A DNA stretch of 6,914 nt from JAOAHC01 sp964593045 (GTDB taxonomy: Bacteria > Bacillota > Clostridia > TANB77 > CAG-465): the NCBI GenBank assembly GCA_964593045.1, contig CAZQJQ010000038.1, positions 1 to 6,914 on the forward strand. The letters run 5' to 3'. The first letter of the stretch is position 1, and each line of letters begins with the position of its first letter. The notes under the pieces were generated by a model. That model saw only the letters and a list, made by a program, of their open reading frames with translations, had not been told where the DNA came from and searched no databases. Shown here piece by piece: positions 5,417 to 6,914 of this stretch. The translations under genes were made by a program, and so were the position numbers.

Positions 5417-6199
5417 ATGAAATTAATACAGAAAATAAAAGAAATTTATGAATATAGACATATGCTTGCAACACTTGTAAAACAAGATATAAATGGAAGA
5501 TATAAAGGATCATTTTTAGGTTTCTTATGGACATTACTTAACCCATTATTGATGCTAGTTGTATATTCTATAGTTTTCCAATTTATCTTTAAAACGGGAA
5601 TTGAAAATTATTCAATATATTTGTTTATATGTCTTATGCCTTGGAATACTTTTGCAAATGCTATAGCAAATGGTACTACCTGCGTTTCGAATAATGCAAG
5701 TATATTGAAAAAAGTATATTTTCCAAGAGAAATATTACCGCTATATATCGTAATATCCAATACAATACAATATTTTTTTAGTTTTGTTATAATTGTTATT
5801 GCTTTACTTGTTACTGGAGTAGGCTTATCATGGTATGCGCTATTACTTCCGATTATTGTGTTTGTACAAGCAATATTTACTTTAGGTATAGTATTTTTAC
5901 TATCCGCATTAAATGTTTATGTAAGAGATGTTCAATATATGATGAACCCTATAATGATGATATGGATGTATGCAACACCTATATTATATAGTATATCTAT
6001 GGTTCCTGCTAAATATTTAAATATATATATGTTAAATCCTATGACATCAATTATGTTAGAATACCAAAATATATTATATACAAAAACAATGTTAAATTTT
6101 GCAAATTTAGGAAAAGTATTTTTAATATCTTTGGTTGTTTTAGTTATAGGGTACCTAGTATTTAATAAATTACAAAGACGTTTTGTTGAGGAGGTCTAG
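5417..6199 (+). CDS. ABC-2 type polysaccharide/teichoic acid export permease (Wzm/TagG/RfbA-like)
   Basis: A 260-residue inner-membrane protein, the usual length for this family, and the channel-forming half of an ABC exporter for lipid-linked polysaccharide or teichoic-acid-like polymer. Family hallmarks: RYKGSFLGFLWTLLNPL (28-44), PWNTFA (75-80), LKKVYFPREILP (97-108), NVYVRDV (166-172), ATPILY (186-191) and NPM (207-209). About six hydrophobic segments lie near 36-58, 65-88, 108-133, 138-165, 174-192 and 232-249, and a basic N-terminal amphipathic region precedes the first. ATG 5417 follows a GGAAGGAAG stretch at 5397-5405 with rather long (11+ base) spacing; a TTG at 5407 is followed by an in-frame stop. 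Its last codons carry the ribosome-binding site of the next gene, so the two halves of the transporter are probably co-expressed. Confidence 0.92.
   Translation: MKLIQKIKEIYEYRHMLATLVKQDINGRYKGSFLGFLWTLLNPLLMLVVYSIVFQFIFKTGIENYSIYLFICLMPWNTFANAIANGTTCVSNNASILKKVYFPREILPLYIVISNTIQYFFSFVIIVIALLVTGVGLSWYALLLPIIVFVQAIFTLGIVFLLSALNVYVRDVQYMMNPIMMIWMYATPILYSISMVPAKYLNIYMLNPMTSIMLEYQNILYTKTMLNFANLGKVFLISLVVLVIGYLVFNKLQRRFVEEV
6188..6195 (+). promoter_or_regulatory. Ribosome-binding site of the ATPase, inside the permease 3' end
   Basis: GAGGAGGT spans the last coding codons of the permease and sits 10 bases before ATG 6206, which sets the ATPase start. The strong site and the 6-base gap between genes suggest coupled translation. 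Confidence 0.85.
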
Positions 6200-6205
6200 C
6201 TAAAT

Positions 6206-6914
6206 ATGACAAAAAAGAAAAAGAAAAAACAAAATAATATTGCAATATCTGTAAAAAATGTTACTAAAGAATTTATAGTATATGAAGATAAAGCATATTT
6301 TTTGAAAGAGAGACTTTCAAATTTAAAAAGGAATAAAAAAACAAAACATGTAGTATTAAATGATATTTCATGTGATATAAATAAAGGGGAATCAGTTGCA
6401 CTTATTGGGGTAAATGGTTCTGGAAAGTCAACACTTTTAAAACTGATGAACAAAATTATATATCCTGAAAAAGGTACAATAGAAGTAAATGGTAAACTAT
6501 CAAGCATGATAGAGTTAGGAGCAGGATTTAATACTGATTTTACAGGAAGAGAAAATATATATTTTAATGCTTCTATGTATGGACTTGGTAAAAAAGATGT
6601 TGATCCAATAATTGATAAAATAATTGATTTTTCTGAACTTGGAGAATTTATTGATACACCTGTTAGAACATATTCTTCAGGTATGTATATGAGGCTTGCT
6701 TTTTCTATTGCTGTTAATGTACAAGCTGAGATTTTACTTATAGATGAGATACTTGCTGTCGGAGATGCTCATTTTCAAACTAAATGTTTAAATAAAATGA
6801 AAGAACTAAAAGCTGAAGGTAAAACAATGGTGTTTGTATCGCACAGTGAAGCACAGGTTAAGAGCTTTTGTGACAGAGCAATATGGTTAAGAGATGGAAA
6901 AATTGTTATGGATG
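6206..6914 (+). CDS. ABC transporter ATP-binding protein, Wzt/TagH/RfbB-like (3' end missing)
   Basis: The frame is open to the right edge, giving 236 residues of the N-terminal nucleotide-binding domain. Walker A is GVNGSGKS (68-75), the ELGAGF segment at 103-108 stands where polysaccharide-export ATPases differ from the usual Q-loop, the ABC signature is YSSGM (156-160), Walker B is ILLIDE (176-181) followed by LAVGD, and the switch His is in VSHS (211-214). Walker A starts late because of the FLKERLSNLKRNKK-type insertion (~32-45) common in this subfamily. The enzyme hydrolyses ATP to drive glycan export with the permease just upstream. The N-terminus begins with a run of six Lys after MT, which is unusual though frequent AAA/AAG codons in AT-rich DNA may explain it. 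Whether a C-terminal carbohydrate-binding domain (Wzt) follows cannot be seen. Confidence 0.92.
   Translation, partial: MTKKKKKKQNNIAISVKNVTKEFIVYEDKAYFLKERLSNLKRNKKTKHVVLNDISCDINKGESVALIGVNGSGKSTLLKLMNKIIYPEKGTIEVNGKLSSMIELGAGFNTDFTGRENIYFNASMYGLGKKDVDPIIDKIIDFSELGEFIDTPVRTYSSGMYMRLAFSIAVNVQAEILLIDEILAVGDAHFQTKCLNKMKELKAEGKTMVFVSHSEAQVKSFCDRAIWLRDGKIVMD

Noticed and set aside
6196..6507. 103-codon minus-strand open frame over the ATPase start
   Set aside because: It is antisense to the ATPase N-terminus and Walker A, and its Phe-rich end is the complement of the Lys run.
1..6914. tRNA, rRNA, CRISPR array, insertion sequence or attachment site
   Set aside because: I saw no cloverleaf, regularly spaced repeats, transposase frame or paired terminal repeats on either strand by eye. 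A covariance-model or repeat-finder scan would be decisive.

Overview
The window is a strongly AT-rich chromosomal segment. Its Shine-Dalgarno sites are of the AGGAGG type and its promoters are of the sigma-A type. A YlbJ-family sporulation membrane protein is present. Together these suggest a low-G+C Firmicute, probably an anaerobic gut clostridium-like lineage with a sporulation programme. The species cannot be named from the sequence.

Layout, left to right. (1) Positions 1-806 (+) hold the 3' part of a surface or secreted protein with a formylglycine-generating-enzyme-like (FGE/sulfatase-modifying, C-type-lectin-like) scaffold. Its last ~35 codons switch abruptly to about 50% G+C and different codon use, and encode an RGG...NG.NAGVF...SFRPVL block. 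This is how the variable region of a diversity-generating retroelement (DGR) target looks, and it is the most interesting signal here. No reverse transcriptase or template repeat is visible in the window. (2) Positions 893-2439 (-) hold two minus-strand genes: a 74-aa Pro/Asn/Met/Gln/Tyr-rich protein of unknown function and ylbJ. A plus-oriented intrinsic terminator with no obvious client gene lies between them. (3) Positions 2483-3361 (+) hold a class I SAM-dependent methyltransferase of the RlmI/COG1092 type, divergent from ylbJ. (4) Positions 3370-3765 (-) hold an unrecognised 131-aa protein with a perfect TTGACA-17-TATAAT promoter. It is convergent with the methyltransferase and shares a hairpin with it. 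(5) From 4005 to the right edge (+) runs a tight operon: phosphomannomutase/phosphoglucomutase, a Wzm/TagG-type ABC permease, and a Wzt/TagH-type ABC ATPase that is cut by the window end.

How the parts fit. The right-hand operon makes activated-sugar precursors (hexose-1-phosphate) and exports a polysaccharide or teichoic-acid-like polymer through an ABC-2 transporter. The left-hand gene is probably a displayed binding protein whose C-terminus may be diversified. Both ends therefore concern the cell surface, but nothing shows that they are functionally linked. The central genes look like ordinary housekeeping, sporulation and hypothetical genes.
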